Below the pieces are notes generated by a model. It did not search any database, was not told the DNA's origin, and saw nothing but the letters and a program-made list of their open reading frames with translations. This document shows positions 37,701 through 46,330 of a stretch of DNA of 64,000 nt, piece by piece. Both the position numbers and the translations under genes were made by a program. The stretch is from assembly GCA_040398805.1 (NCBI GenBank), contig JBBATK010000004.1:62001-126000 (forward strand). The letters are read 5' to 3'. Source of the stretch: JBBATK01 sp040398805 (GTDB lineage: Bacteria; Bacteroidota; Ignavibacteria; Kapaibacteriales; NICIL-2). Every line of letters starts with the position of its first letter. Position 1 is the stretch's first letter.

Positions 37701-40070
37701 CAGAACGCCGTCGCTGCCGGTATTCATCTTCTCACGACGCGCAGCCTCACCGCGACGGGTCTGACGAAGCTCATCACACCGCAAGTGGCTTCGTACAATA
37801 CGCGTGGTGACTCCGTCATGAACAACACCGTTCTCTTGACNNNNNNNNNNNNNNNNNNNNNNNNNNNNNNNNNNNNNNNNNNNNNNNNNNNNNNNNNNNN
37901 NNNNNNNNNNNNNNNNNNNNNNNNNNNNNNNNNNNNNNNNCCGAACGCAGCAGTGGTTCGCTACATCGAGACGGATGCGAACAATGCCATCCTCACTTTG
38001 GGTGCTCAGAGCGATTATCAGACCCTTGGTCAGTGGAAGGGCTGGACTGCTCAGGATATCAACAGTGTCGTGGGCAACTTCGTGAGCGATCACGTCGCGA
38101 GCAGCACGTCACCCTCGCGCATGCGTGTCAACATGAACCCCGTGCCCATCGGATCCGTCCTCGATCGTCGTGGTGAGCGCCTTGGCGCGAACCTCACCGA
38201 TCTTGATGGTGATCCGCGTGGATTGAACGGTGCCCGCTTCACGATCGGTGCCGATGAGTTCATCGGTCGTCTGTATGTCAATGATGTCGAAGCTATCGAA
38301 ATCATCGATCCGGTTGCGTATCGCGCTGGAAGCGGAAATTTCGCTGATGCCGAGTATGTCATGACAAAGGCGCCGGTTAATGTCACTGCCCGCATGCGTA
38401 ACAACGGCTCCGCCAGCCAATCGGGTATCACGATCACCGCGGAAATGCGCGATCAGAACAACTCGGTCGTCGCAACGAACTCCAAGGTCGTGACGATCTC
38501 CTCTGGTGAGAGCGTCGATATCAACTTCGATTTCAACTTCACGCCGATGACGTATTCGGACTTGGGTCAGACAGCGCCTGCGCCGTTCACGACCATGGCC
38601 CGGAATATCACGCCGGTGTATACCATCGCGGTATCCACGCCGATCGACGAGAACATGAACAACAACAGTTCCTCGAAACCGGTCCGCTTCTATCTGATGC
38701 GTTCGCCGATCCGCATGCTGAACAGCGTTGTCGGTACGACCGCGGACCCGAACAATGCGGCTACACCGTTCAACGACCTTGTCGGCCGTCTCAATACGGA
38801 TACGCTTGCTCGTGCTCTTACGTACATCGGAATGACGAACACGGGATACGACCTGTTCGATCGTAACGGTTGGGAACCGCGTGCTGTCAATTACAGCATC
38901 TGGCGCACCATGTTCTGGTCGGGTGATACGAACCGCCTCACCCGTCAACAGAGAACCGACGTCCGCATGTTCCTTGCAAGCGGTACCGCATCAGACAAGC
39001 GTAACCTCATTGCAGCTTCGCAGGAAATCCTCGGCAAGCACATCGGTGTGGATGCGACGAACGATGAACAGTTCGTCCGCAACATCTTCCGTGCAACGAA
39101 TGCAACGACCGGATCGTTGAAGGGTTCCGCTCCTACCGACCGCACGCCCCGTGCAGCCGGTTATGACGGATTCCAGATTCAAGGTCTCACCATAGCGTTG
39201 GGCGTCCGCGAGTCATTGGCTCGTACAGCGAACCCGAATGACGGTGCATTGCCCCGTCCGAGCTTGATGAGAATCTACTCTGATAATCAGACCAACGGTC
39301 TTGCTCGCGGCGCGTACTACTTTGTCAGCCGTGATGCAGGGGTGACCGATAGTTTGATGGGAATCGCCAACAACTCTCTCAACTACAATGTCGTGTTCCT
39401 CGGTGCCGACTGGCGTCACATTCCTCGCTCATCCGTGAACAGCGGTAGCGAGCGCGTGTTGCGCGGCATCTTCGAATTCATCGAGCGCTCCAACGGCATC
39501 GTCGTTCCGGTCGAGCTCGTGGCATTCAACGCTCAACGTGCAGGCACGAATGTGAACGTCGCATGGGAGACCGCAAGCGAGAAGAACTCTTCTCACTTCG
39601 ATGTCGAGCGTGCAGTCGTCACACCGAAGGGCACGGGTGCGTATGGTGTCGTCGGAACGGTTTCCGCTCAGGGAACCAGCACGACGTCCATGGAATACCG
39701 TCTCACGGATGCCAACGTCAATGCGGCATCCGCATGGTCGTATCGTTTGAAGATGGTCGATCTCGATGGATCCGTCCGTTACTCTCAAGACGTGCTCGTT
39801 GCTGCAGAGCAAGAGAACGGCTCGGTAACGGTGACACCGAACCCCGCGACGGATGTCGTGACGGTCGATGTCAACCTCCAGGGATCAGGCGTTGCTGAAG
39901 TGAGCCTGGTCGACCTGCAAGGGCGTACGCTCCAGACCATCGCCCAAGGCGAAATGTCCGGTCAGCAGCGCTTCACGGTCCGCGTGGATGGACTGGCATC
40001 CGGTACCTACTCCGTTGTTGTCCGTCAACAAGGAGCAGTATCGGCGCAATCGATCCGCATCATCAAGTAA
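34725..40070 (+). CDS. Giant GEVED/parallel beta-helix T9SS surface protein, interrupted by an assembly gap
   Basis: About 1780 residues including 34 unknown ones from the N gap. A signal peptide (to about residue 31) precedes a cysteine-rich GEVED domain (about 40-205; WIDLNGNGNF, GEAEDYTL). CARDB-like repeats follow (about 340-580), then a right-handed beta-helix (about 590-1150) rich in GN-x-I-S-x-V turns. After the gap come another CARDB-like unit, a region of unknown fold (about 1300-1590), the usual pre-sorting Fn3-like segment (VELVAFNAQ...WETASEKNSSHFDVERA) and a T9SS sorting domain (VTPNPATDVVTV..., ending QSIRIIK). Own promoter and strong terminator make it a single-gene unit. The frame agrees on both sides of the Ns, but the true length is unknown. 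Confidence 0.88.
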   Translation: MYSCLHSVRRRLGIYVAIVLAILAGQDLYSQCQCSWQYGAMGITNFTLTQAGAPVISRSSGCDINTAGGVATPNGVWQTGVTGNVQLGKVYNFSISGLSWPTSGTTNSYSFCYAIWIDLNGNGNFETNAGERVAVNGAGQSFYPTATGSFTLPCSASAGQLRMRVMGLYFYNYATGQSGFQADDACGAYWYGEAEDYTLNVLGDMGVTFPNQTSPNNILVPGTVYSGTNGGYVNVTTVAGQSAYVTYRIVGPLPSTNAVYTALNPANPNDTTVPCSGTGTYNQYFTSAKGPYAGTSGAIDLSGANVVPGAYRLEASFVKSSGCSSFVAQNFYIPLPWDISVSKIIAPATNASPQFYKYPRGVPIAISCRVQNVGQNTVNALRIIDEIRDQNGNLLRMDTLTYNNAVGLATGQEVGSDAINGGFPNFTTTTTGVYCVTFRTELIGVTDQQMSNNVQPSSGCHTFEVQYDIELSAESFLNPTAASSLFVGRPVRPSVRIRNNGLADASDIPATLIIKKDGQVVYTSSISIPDCSRGLTTGATFPFWTPNAVGSYQLCFYTSLTEDAIKTNDTLCMYVNVGDALNGTYTIGTMNQGGARNFTTIQDAVNALFGAGVSGPTIFELTDASYTVGSGAAGFPAVDMTSRIAGANASNTVTFRPSLLQSLTRSSISIRLRSGSGVGFLFGQNYFPTNANAIQNTQPLASNANPAGYVNFDGGSQKSFRFMLDVGTATPSQLPHRAVFYLGNGASNITIKNCLIENFPQSTASYASAIPVVRYLAPNFTFETDVRQLSSGPESYAAGIVARSVAPSNQGNNSLGLDTLTNNNNQFVNNDISGFGYGIVSLGVGPLFYNDLSVNGNPRFQRYYNKGTVISGNVISSVRRAGIFTGYGENEVISNNRILNVGIGATGITGQAAGIMVGGEARPNQLCYNNIKPLITKNEVSNVASDVAAQGIYVEQTVNSFVNPAGGNVTFPNVNEASTVSGNMVYAISRTTQNAVAAGIHLLTTRSLTATGLTKLITPQVASYNTRGDSVMNNTVLLXXXXXXXXXXXXXXXXXXXXXXXXXXXXXXXXXXPNAAVVRYIETDANNAILTLGAQSDYQTLGQWKGWTAQDINSVVGNFVSDHVASSTSPSRMRVNMNPVPIGSVLDRRGERLGANLTDLDGDPRGLNGARFTIGADEFIGRLYVNDVEAIEIIDPVAYRAGSGNFADAEYVMTKAPVNVTARMRNNGSASQSGITITAEMRDQNNSVVATNSKVVTISSGESVDINFDFNFTPMTYSDLGQTAPAPFTTMARNITPVYTIAVSTPIDENMNNNSSSKPVRFYLMRSPIRMLNSVVGTTADPNNAATPFNDLVGRLNTDTLARALTYIGMTNTGYDLFDRNGWEPRAVNYSIWRTMFWSGDTNRLTRQQRTDVRMFLASGTASDKRNLIAASQEILGKHIGVDATNDEQFVRNIFRATNATTGSLKGSAPTDRTPRAAGYDGFQIQGLTIALGVRESLARTANPNDGALPRPSLMRIYSDNQTNGLARGAYYFVSRDAGVTDSLMGIANNSLNYNVVFLGADWRHIPRSSVNSGSERVLRGIFEFIERSNGIVVPVELVAFNAQRAGTNVNVAWETASEKNSSHFDVERAVVTPKGTGAYGVVGTVSAQGTSTTSMEYRLTDANVNAASAWSYRLKMVDLDGSVRYSQDVLVAAEQENGSVTVTPNPATDVVTVDVNLQGSGVAEVSLVDLQGRTLQTIAQGEMSGQQRFTVRVDGLASGTYSVVVRQQGAVSAQSIRIIK
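37841..37940. other. Assembly gap of 100 Ns
   Basis: Exactly 100 undefined bases, the conventional filler for a scaffold join of unknown size, inside the beta-helix part of the giant surface gene. Repetitive coding sequence there probably broke the assembly. Confidence 0.98.
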
Positions 40071-40102
40071 GGCACGATCAACGGTCGGTTATCCGATCGA
40101 AC

Positions 40103-40138
40103 AAGCCGGTCCCGATTTCGGGACCGGCTTTTTTTTTA
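40103..40138 (+). terminator. Strong intrinsic terminator of the giant surface gene
   Basis: A perfect stem AAGCCGGTCCCGA / TCGGGACCGGCTT with a 2-nt turn is followed by a run of T (40129-40138). It lies 33 nt after the TAA. Confidence 0.92.
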
Positions 40139-40192
40139 TCTGATGGGATCGATCGGAGGAAATCTCATCAAGTCTCCGTTGTGTCCCTATCG

Positions 40193-40200
40193 TAATTTTG
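40193..40200 (+). promoter_or_regulatory. Bacteroidota-type -7 element (TAATTTTG) for glgP
   Basis: An exact TAnnTTTG match just downstream of the terminator and 42 nt before the ATG at 40243. It includes the TTG that could otherwise be read as an earlier glgP start, which argues against that start. Confidence 0.45.
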
Positions 40201-40242
40201 AAACGCAGTGAGGCTCGTTTCTTCATCACCACCTTCTCGAGC

Positions 40243-42807
40243 ATGAAACCGTACATCACCTATACCGTAGCACCGCGCTTTCCGGAGAACGTCACGAAAC
40301 TCCGTGAGCTGACGTTGAATTTCTGGTGGACATGGAGCGCGTCCGCTAAAGCGCTTTTCGAGAGTATCAACCCCGAACTCTGGCAGCGTACCCATCACAA
40401 CCCTGTCGCCCTTCTGAGGTCGATGCCTCAGGAAGAACTGCAGCGTTTGGCGGCAAATCCGGACTTCTGTACGAAGCTGGAGGCCGTGTACGGCGAGTTC
40501 ACTACCTACATGACGGTGGAAAAGGCACCGGGACCGACGGACGGGCTGATGGGAACAATCGCATATTTCTGTGCCGAGTTCGGTCTGGCGGAGTGCTTTC
40601 AGAACTACTCCGGCGGACTCGGCGTCCTGGCCGGAGATCATCTCAAGACCGCGTCCGACCTGGCGCTCCCGCTCGTGGGAGTAGGCCTCCTGTATCAACA
40701 AGGATACTTCCATCAATACTTGTCGGAAAACGGTTGGCAAAGCGAGCGGTATGCGGATGTCGATTTCTCTCAGCTTCCGTTGGAGCTGATGTCGGATCAG
40801 GAGGGAAGACCGGTGACGGTCTCTGTGGAGTTGCCGGACGGACCTGCCCATGCGCAGATATGGCGTGCCCGCGTCGGTCGCATCAGCCTCCTTCTCCTTG
40901 ATACGAACATCGACCTTAACGAGCGGAGTCCCAACCATCGTGATATCACCGACCAGCTCTACGGCGGAACAACGGAAACACGTATCATGCAGGAGATGCT
41001 TCTGGGCATCGGTGGCATGCGCGCACTTCGTGCCATGGGATACTCGCCCACCGTGTTACATATCAATGAGGGACATGCAGCGTTCTGCGCTTTGGAGCGG
41101 ACGCGTATGATGCAGGAGGAACTGGGTCTTTCGTTTTCCGAGGCGTTGGAGATAACCCGATCCGGCGGGTGTTTCACGACACATACGCCGGTACCGGCGG
41201 GTAACGAGATATTCACCACCGGTCTCATCAAGCAGTATTTCTCGAAGTATCATCCAACCTTGGGTCTGACCGAGCACGAGTTCATGGAGCTGGGCCGCTT
41301 GCCCGAAGGGACCGATGACGACGGGTTCTCGATGACCGTGCTTGGTTTGAAGACGACGACCTATCGTAACGGCGTCAGCGAGCTTCACGGTGCTGTCGCT
41401 CGTGAAATGTGGCACTATCTATGGCCACAGTATTCCCGGAACGAGGTACCGATCCGGGGAATCACCAACGGCGTCCACGCGCTCACATGGGTAGCCAAGG
41501 AATTCGCAAGCCTTTACGCCACCTATCTTGGAGAACGGTGGTACGAGCATTTGTGGGACGACGCCATGTGGGCACGCGTTCGGGAGATTCCCGATGCAAC
41601 GCTGTGGTCCACCCACGAGCAACGCCGTCGTATCCTTGTCGATCGCGTGCGGGAACACGTGCGTTCCAAAGCTCTCCTTCACATGAGTCCGCACGAGAAA
41701 GCGTCCGCCTTCGATCTCCTGCATCCTCACACGCTCACGATCGGCTTTGCTCGTCGCTTTGCAACGTACAAGCGCTCCGATCTGCTCTTCAGGAACATGG
41801 AGCGGCTTGTTCGTTTGGTGAAAAACGAAAAACGTCCCGTGCAGATACTCATCGCCGGCAAGGCCCACCCTCGTGACGTCGCCGGAAAGGAGATGATGCA
41901 CAGGATCATCATGGCGCTGAAGAATCACGGCATCGAACGTCAGGTGGTGTTCCTGGAAGACTACGACATGGATATCGCCAAATACCTTGTCAAAGGCGTG
42001 GACGTGTGGCTGAACACGCCGCGGCGACCCTATGAGGCATCGGGGACCAGCGGCATGAAGGCGGCTCTTAACGGGGTACTGCACTGCAGCGTGCCCGACG
42101 GATGGTGGGCCGAGGCGTTCGACGGGACGAACGGGTTTACCATCGGCCGGGGAGAGGAATACACGAATGATGACGAACAGGATATGGTCGAATCGGAGAT
42201 TCTGTACCGTCTGCTGGAAAGCACGATCGTACCGGCCTTCTATGAGCGCAACGACTCCGGCGTTCCGATCCGGTGGGTGGAGCTCATGAAGAATTCCATC
42301 GCCACGAACGCCGGCCGATTCTCGTCGGCGCGCATGGTGCGCGATTACACGCAGCACTTCTACGTGCCTGCATCGACCTTGGCAAGCACCATGATGAGCG
42401 ATAACGGTGCGAACGCTCGGGCCCTCCGGGCTTGGAAGACACGCGTGGACCAACAATGGCGGAGTGTGCGTGTGCACAACGTGACGCTCGAGGACATGGA
42501 TTATGTGCATGTAGGGAAGTCGATGCGCGTGCATGCCACGGTCGATCATGCAGGTATCGCTCCGAGTGACATGCGCGTGGAGCTGTGTCACGGAGTCGTC
42601 GATGCACGCGGACACATGACGTCGCCGTCGTACCATGCGATGCAGGCGCACGAGAGACCGTCAGGAACGGAGTCCGTCTATACCGGCGAGTACGAATGCA
42701 GCGATAGCGGCATGCAAGGCGTGAATGTGCGGGCAATGCCGTATCATCCATTGGTTCCGTTTCCGCAGGACCTCTCGCTGATGTCGTCGGCGCACGAAAT
42801 GGAGTAA
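40243..42807 (+). CDS. glgP: Alpha-glucan (glycogen) phosphorylase
   Basis: 854 residues from the ATG at 40243. The N-terminal DUF3417 region (about 12-110; LTLNFWWTWS, WQRTHHNPVALL) marks the bacterial/archaeal short-type GT35 phosphorylases. The catalytic part has GGLGVLAGDHLK, THTPVPAGNE and the pyridoxal-phosphate site EASGTSGMKAAL with Lys606. A C-terminal beta domain follows. The enzyme releases glucose 1-phosphate from glycogen or maltodextrin in the cytosol. It is 44 nt ahead of a secreted-protein gene on the same strand; no other glycogen gene is in the window. Confidence 0.93.
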   Translation: MKPYITYTVAPRFPENVTKLRELTLNFWWTWSASAKALFESINPELWQRTHHNPVALLRSMPQEELQRLAANPDFCTKLEAVYGEFTTYMTVEKAPGPTDGLMGTIAYFCAEFGLAECFQNYSGGLGVLAGDHLKTASDLALPLVGVGLLYQQGYFHQYLSENGWQSERYADVDFSQLPLELMSDQEGRPVTVSVELPDGPAHAQIWRARVGRISLLLLDTNIDLNERSPNHRDITDQLYGGTTETRIMQEMLLGIGGMRALRAMGYSPTVLHINEGHAAFCALERTRMMQEELGLSFSEALEITRSGGCFTTHTPVPAGNEIFTTGLIKQYFSKYHPTLGLTEHEFMELGRLPEGTDDDGFSMTVLGLKTTTYRNGVSELHGAVAREMWHYLWPQYSRNEVPIRGITNGVHALTWVAKEFASLYATYLGERWYEHLWDDAMWARVREIPDATLWSTHEQRRRILVDRVREHVRSKALLHMSPHEKASAFDLLHPHTLTIGFARRFATYKRSDLLFRNMERLVRLVKNEKRPVQILIAGKAHPRDVAGKEMMHRIIMALKNHGIERQVVFLEDYDMDIAKYLVKGVDVWLNTPRRPYEASGTSGMKAALNGVLHCSVPDGWWAEAFDGTNGFTIGRGEEYTNDDEQDMVESEILYRLLESTIVPAFYERNDSGVPIRWVELMKNSIATNAGRFSSARMVRDYTQHFYVPASTLASTMMSDNGANARALRAWKTRVDQQWRSVRVHNVTLEDMDYVHVGKSMRVHATVDHAGIAPSDMRVELCHGVVDARGHMTSPSYHAMQAHERPSGTESVYTGEYECSDSGMQGVNVRAMPYHPLVPFPQDLSLMSSAHEME

Positions 42808-42851
42808 GCTGGGTGTAGACCACAGCCCATAGGACGGAACAGGTAACAAAC

Positions 42852-44159
42852 ATGAGGGTGATACGTCACCACGATATGATTCCACGCCTCCATCGAAATG
42901 TCGGGATGATACTGGCCATGGCGCTTTGCGCCGTCGGCGTCAGGATGTCCGCTCAGTCGCTGCTCATCCCCATGGATGCGCGTTCGCAGACCGATCACCT
43001 GAAAGCATACGGTATCGTGTATTGGGTGCTGACGAACAATCAGACGGTCGACTGGTTGCTGAATTATCGTGGAGGCTCGTTCCTCTGTCCTTCCACGTCC
43101 GCCATTGCTGCCGAGTGCCGCGTCCGTGGCGTGACCTTCGAGACGCTCGACGGTGCCGCCGTGGCGAACATCCTTGCGGAAGTGCAAAGCGAGAAGAACA
43201 ACATGGATGTCGTCAAACTCGAGAAGGCCCCGAGAGTGGCCGTGTACCAGCCGCCCGGATTCCGTCCGTGGGATGATGCCGTGACGTTGGCGATGGAGTA
43301 TGCGGAGATCAAGTACGACAAGATCTGGGACGAAGAAGTGATGAAGGACAAGCTGAGCGAGTATGATTGGCTTCACCTGCATCATGAGGACTTCACGGGT
43401 CAACATGGGAAGTTCTTCAACAACTATGCGAACGCTTCGTGGTACATAGCGCAGGTCCAGCTCCTGGAGAACACGGCGCGGAAACTGGGTTTCACGAAGG
43501 TGCCGGACCTGAAGAAGGCGGTCGTCGAAAAGATCCGCACCTACATTGCCAACGGTGGATTCATGTTCGCCATGTGTACGGCCACCGACACCTACGATAT
43601 TGCACAAGCGGCGAAGAATACGGATATCGTGGAGAGCATTCTCGATGGCGATCCTGCCGATCCCGGTGCGCAGGAGAAGGTGGATTTCACGCGGACCTTC
43701 GCCTTCGAAAATTTCCGTGTCATCACGAGTCCCTTCATCGTGGAGTATTCCGATATCGATGTGGATCCGAGTGTTCTCATACCTCAGCAGGCGACCGACT
43801 ATTTCACGCTGTTCGACTTCTCCGCCAAATACGATCCCGTCCCGACCATGCTCACACAGTGTCATGTGAATCTCGTGCGAGGGTTCTTGGGACAGACGAC
43901 ATTGTTCAAGAAGGAGTTTCTCAAGAAGTCCGTGACGGTGCTTGCCGAAATGGAGGGGAAAGGCTGGGCCAAGTACATCCACGGGAACTTCGGACGCGGT
44001 ACCTTCACGTGGTATGGCGGACACGACCCGGAGGACTATCAGCATGCGGTCGGCGATCCTCCTACCGACTTAGCATTGCACAAGAACTCGGCAGGGTATA
44101 GGCTCATCCTCAACAATGTGTTGTTCCCCGCAGCCAAGAAAAAGAAGCAGAAAACCTGA
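42852..44159 (+). CDS. Conserved secreted protein, often mislabelled asparagine synthetase B
   Basis: 435 residues. A signal peptide lies near residues 9-35 (MILAMALCAVGVRMSAQ); the ATG at 42876 is an alternative start. The segment LLIPMDARSQTDHLKAYG...WLLNYRGGSF is strongly conserved in Bacteroidota proteins that I recall being annotated as asparagine synthetase B, yet there is no N-terminal catalytic Cys or glutaminase motif and no ATP-pyrophosphatase SGG-D loop, so that name is unlikely to be right. The middle has a Rossmann-like pattern (VAVYQPPGF, YDWLHLHHEDF, GGFMFAMCTATDTYD) with a possible active-site Cys-Thr-Ala-Thr. The tail is Lys-rich. Role unknown. Confidence 0.72.
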   Translation: MRVIRHHDMIPRLHRNVGMILAMALCAVGVRMSAQSLLIPMDARSQTDHLKAYGIVYWVLTNNQTVDWLLNYRGGSFLCPSTSAIAAECRVRGVTFETLDGAAVANILAEVQSEKNNMDVVKLEKAPRVAVYQPPGFRPWDDAVTLAMEYAEIKYDKIWDEEVMKDKLSEYDWLHLHHEDFTGQHGKFFNNYANASWYIAQVQLLENTARKLGFTKVPDLKKAVVEKIRTYIANGGFMFAMCTATDTYDIAQAAKNTDIVESILDGDPADPGAQEKVDFTRTFAFENFRVITSPFIVEYSDIDVDPSVLIPQQATDYFTLFDFSAKYDPVPTMLTQCHVNLVRGFLGQTTLFKKEFLKKSVTVLAEMEGKGWAKYIHGNFGRGTFTWYGGHDPEDYQHAVGDPPTDLALHKNSAGYRLILNNVLFPAAKKKKQKT

Positions 44160-44207
44160 GTCGAACGGGACTCGTGGGGGGAGCAGAAACGCTTCGAGAG
44201 ACAAACA

Positions 44208-44237
44208 AACGCCCGGCCGTAAAACGGACCGGGCGTT
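44208..44237. terminator. Bidirectional intrinsic terminator between convergent genes
   Basis: AACGCCCGG-C-CGT / ACG-GA-CCGGGCGTT around an AAAA loop, placed between the convergent genes ending at 44159 and 44274. Confidence 0.75.
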
Positions 44238-44273
44238 CATGTTTATCTGTTGGCTTCCTTTGTGGATTCCTTC

Positions 44274-44804
44274 CTACTTCGCCTTCTGCGGTGGGTTCGC
44301 TATCGCGTCTTTGATCATCGCCTCCATCTCGGCATCGAGAATGCCGTTGGAGTTCCAGAAGTGGACTTCGCTGGTGATGTAGGACTCCTTACCGCTCAGT
44401 TCCACGGTCATGACCACTTGGACTCCTTGCTTCTCGGGAAGTTCGCGAAGGGCGATGTTGTATTGAACGCGGCCCGCTTCCCAGACACCGCCGCGGATCA
44501 TGGGCACCTTGCCATAGCGCATCATCACATCGCGGGTGGAATCCTCGCCGACAACGATGACACACGCTTCGGATCGGATGTTCGCTTTGTTGAGCCCGTT
44601 CTCATCGGGAGACGACGGCTTGCTTTCGATGGCACAACCCTTGGTTTTGATGCAATTGAGAACCGTCTTGAAGACGGTTGCGAACGGCTTCTGGAACGTC
44701 ATCGTCGTCGTGACGAGCGAGTCCGGCGTAAAGTCGAACTGAGCATGAACGTCGACGGTGCTGGTGAACAACAGGATGACGAAGGCCGAGAGGAGCGTTT
44801 TCAT
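44274..44804 (-). CDS. Secreted protein of unknown function, 176 residues
   Basis: Start set at the ATG at 44804, where the signal peptide MKTLLSAFVILLFTSTVDVHAQ begins; ten more codons upstream are open but unlikely. The mature part is a small mixed alpha/beta domain with two cysteines (NCIKTKGCAIE), which could form a disulfide. It resembles no family I can name with confidence. It stands alone: convergent with the preceding gene across a terminator and divergent from mtaB. Confidence 0.65.
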   Translation of the reverse strand: MKTLLSAFVILLFTSTVDVHAQFDFTPDSLVTTTMTFQKPFATVFKTVLNCIKTKGCAIESKPSSPDENGLNKANIRSEACVIVVGEDSTRDVMMRYGKVPMIRGGVWEAGRVQYNIALRELPEKQGVQVVMTVELSGKESYITSEVHFWNSNGILDAEMEAMIKDAIANPPQKAK

Positions 44805-44928
44805 GGCGCGAGAAGAAAATGAAACACAGGTCATTGGACACGAGAAAAATAGGAAAAGGTCATGGGATTCCCGTCATGAGTTTACGGGAAGTCCGGCGTT
44901 GACTACGAAGCAGGAGCATGGCAACCCG

Positions 44929-44936
44929 TATTTTTG
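44929..44936 (+). promoter_or_regulatory. Bacteroidota-type -7 element (TATTTTTG) 4 nt before mtaB
   Basis: An exact TAnnTTTG match ending 4 nt before the ATG at 44941, implying a leaderless transcript. A TTGAC at 44899 is somewhat too far (27 nt). Confidence 0.45.
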
Positions 44937-44940
44937 CCGC

Positions 44941-46299
44941 ATGAACGTCTGCATCTACACACTGGGCTGCAAGCAGAACTACGCGGAATCCTCTTATCTG
45001 CGGGAGCAGTTCCGTCGTGCCGGTCACGGTTTGGTCACTTTCGACGAAGCGTTCGACATGCTGGTCATCAACACCTGTTCGGTGACCGAGCAGGCCGATG
45101 TGGAGTGCAGGAAAATCGTCCGCCGGGCCCTCCGGCAGTGTCCCGAAGCGTTCATCGGCATCACCGGATGTTACGCGCAATTGCAGCCGGAGGAGATCGC
45201 TTCCATCGATGGCGTCGATGCGGTCTTCGGTGCGCGGTACAAATTCTCGATCGCTTCGTTGATTTCCGATGTCTCCAAGAGAAGCGTTCCGCTGGTGTTC
45301 CACGATGATGACGACCACCTTGACGATCTTGCCTTCGTGCCTGCGCTTGTGACGGACGCTCATACCCGAACCCGGGCGTTCTTGAAGGTTCAGGACGGAT
45401 GTGATTATTCCTGCACGTTCTGCACCATCCCGCGAGCACGAGGAAGCAGCCGCAGCATGCCTCTTCGGGATGTGATCGCGAGTGCCCAGGATCTCATCTC
45501 TGCAGGATTCAAGGAGATCGTCCTGACGGGTATCAATCTTGGAGAGTACCGAACCGCGGAAGGGGAGAGGTTCAGCGATCTGGTGGCGGCGATCGATGCC
45601 CGCTGCAGCGGTGCCCGGTTCCGCATCAGCTCCATCGAACCGAACAAACTGAACGACGACATACTTGCATGCGTGCAACGTTCTAAAGTGTTCTGTCAAC
45701 ACTTCCACATACCGTTGCAGAGCGGTTCCGACCCGATCCTGCGTGCCATGAGACGACGGTATACCGCATCGTTCTATGTCGACCTCGTGGCGCGCATACG
45801 CGAACGCATGCCGGACGCGGGCATCGGTATCGATGTGATTTGCGGATTCCCCGGCGAGACGGACGAACTCTTCCGGGAAACCATGATGTTCCTTGAGGCA
45901 TTGCCCTTCACGTACCTTCACGTGTTCCGTTACAGTGAGCGGGCGAATACGCCTGCGCCGTCCTTTGCCGATCCCGTCCCCATCGCCGTCCGCAAGGAAC
46001 GCACGCGCCTTCTGAGGAGACTTTCCGAGCGCAAGCACCGCGAGTTCCTGGAGTCGCAACTGGGAAGAGTCGTGGACATCATCGTCGAGAAACCAGACCA
46101 AGAGACGGGACGTCAATACGGGTATACGGAGAACTACTCCCGTATCTGTATCGGCACCGTGGACCTTCCGGTGAATACCACGCTCCGTGTGAAGCTCGTT
46201 CGCGTTGTCGACGACGTCATCCATGCAGACGTCCTCGGCGAAGTCGCCGACACCACGCAGCGGAGCTACATTCCTTTGCAGGTCATCGGTGAAGGGTGA
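44941..46299 (+). CDS. mtaB: tRNA t6A37 methylthiotransferase
   Basis: 452 residues from the ATG at 44941; the frame is open 183 nt further but that part lies upstream of the promoter element. The N-terminal UPF0004 domain has three conserved cysteines (first is Cys10 in TLGCKQNYAES), the radical-SAM motif is CDYSCTFC at 154-161, and a short TRAM-like domain ends the protein. TLGCKQNYAES marks the MtaB branch, which adds a methylthio group to N6-threonylcarbamoyladenosine next to the anticodon. It heads a same-strand run with a lipoprotein, truA, a protease and pyrF. Confidence 0.92.
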   Translation: MNVCIYTLGCKQNYAESSYLREQFRRAGHGLVTFDEAFDMLVINTCSVTEQADVECRKIVRRALRQCPEAFIGITGCYAQLQPEEIASIDGVDAVFGARYKFSIASLISDVSKRSVPLVFHDDDDHLDDLAFVPALVTDAHTRTRAFLKVQDGCDYSCTFCTIPRARGSSRSMPLRDVIASAQDLISAGFKEIVLTGINLGEYRTAEGERFSDLVAAIDARCSGARFRISSIEPNKLNDDILACVQRSKVFCQHFHIPLQSGSDPILRAMRRRYTASFYVDLVARIRERMPDAGIGIDVICGFPGETDELFRETMMFLEALPFTYLHVFRYSERANTPAPSFADPVPIAVRKERTRLLRRLSERKHREFLESQLGRVVDIIVEKPDQETGRQYGYTENYSRICIGTVDLPVNTTLRVKLVRVVDDVIHADVLGEVADTTQRSYIPLQVIGEG

Positions 46300-46330
46300 G
46301 CAGAGATCGATTATCCTATGTGAAAACACC

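Noticed and set aside
41419..42651. Minus-strand ORF of 410 residues opposite glgP
   Set aside because: Shadow of the phosphorylase gene; no start signal or recognisable family.
42744..44045. Minus-strand ORF of 433 residues opposite the conserved secreted protein
   Set aside because: Covers the 3' end of glgP and most of the next gene, with no signature; explained by base composition.
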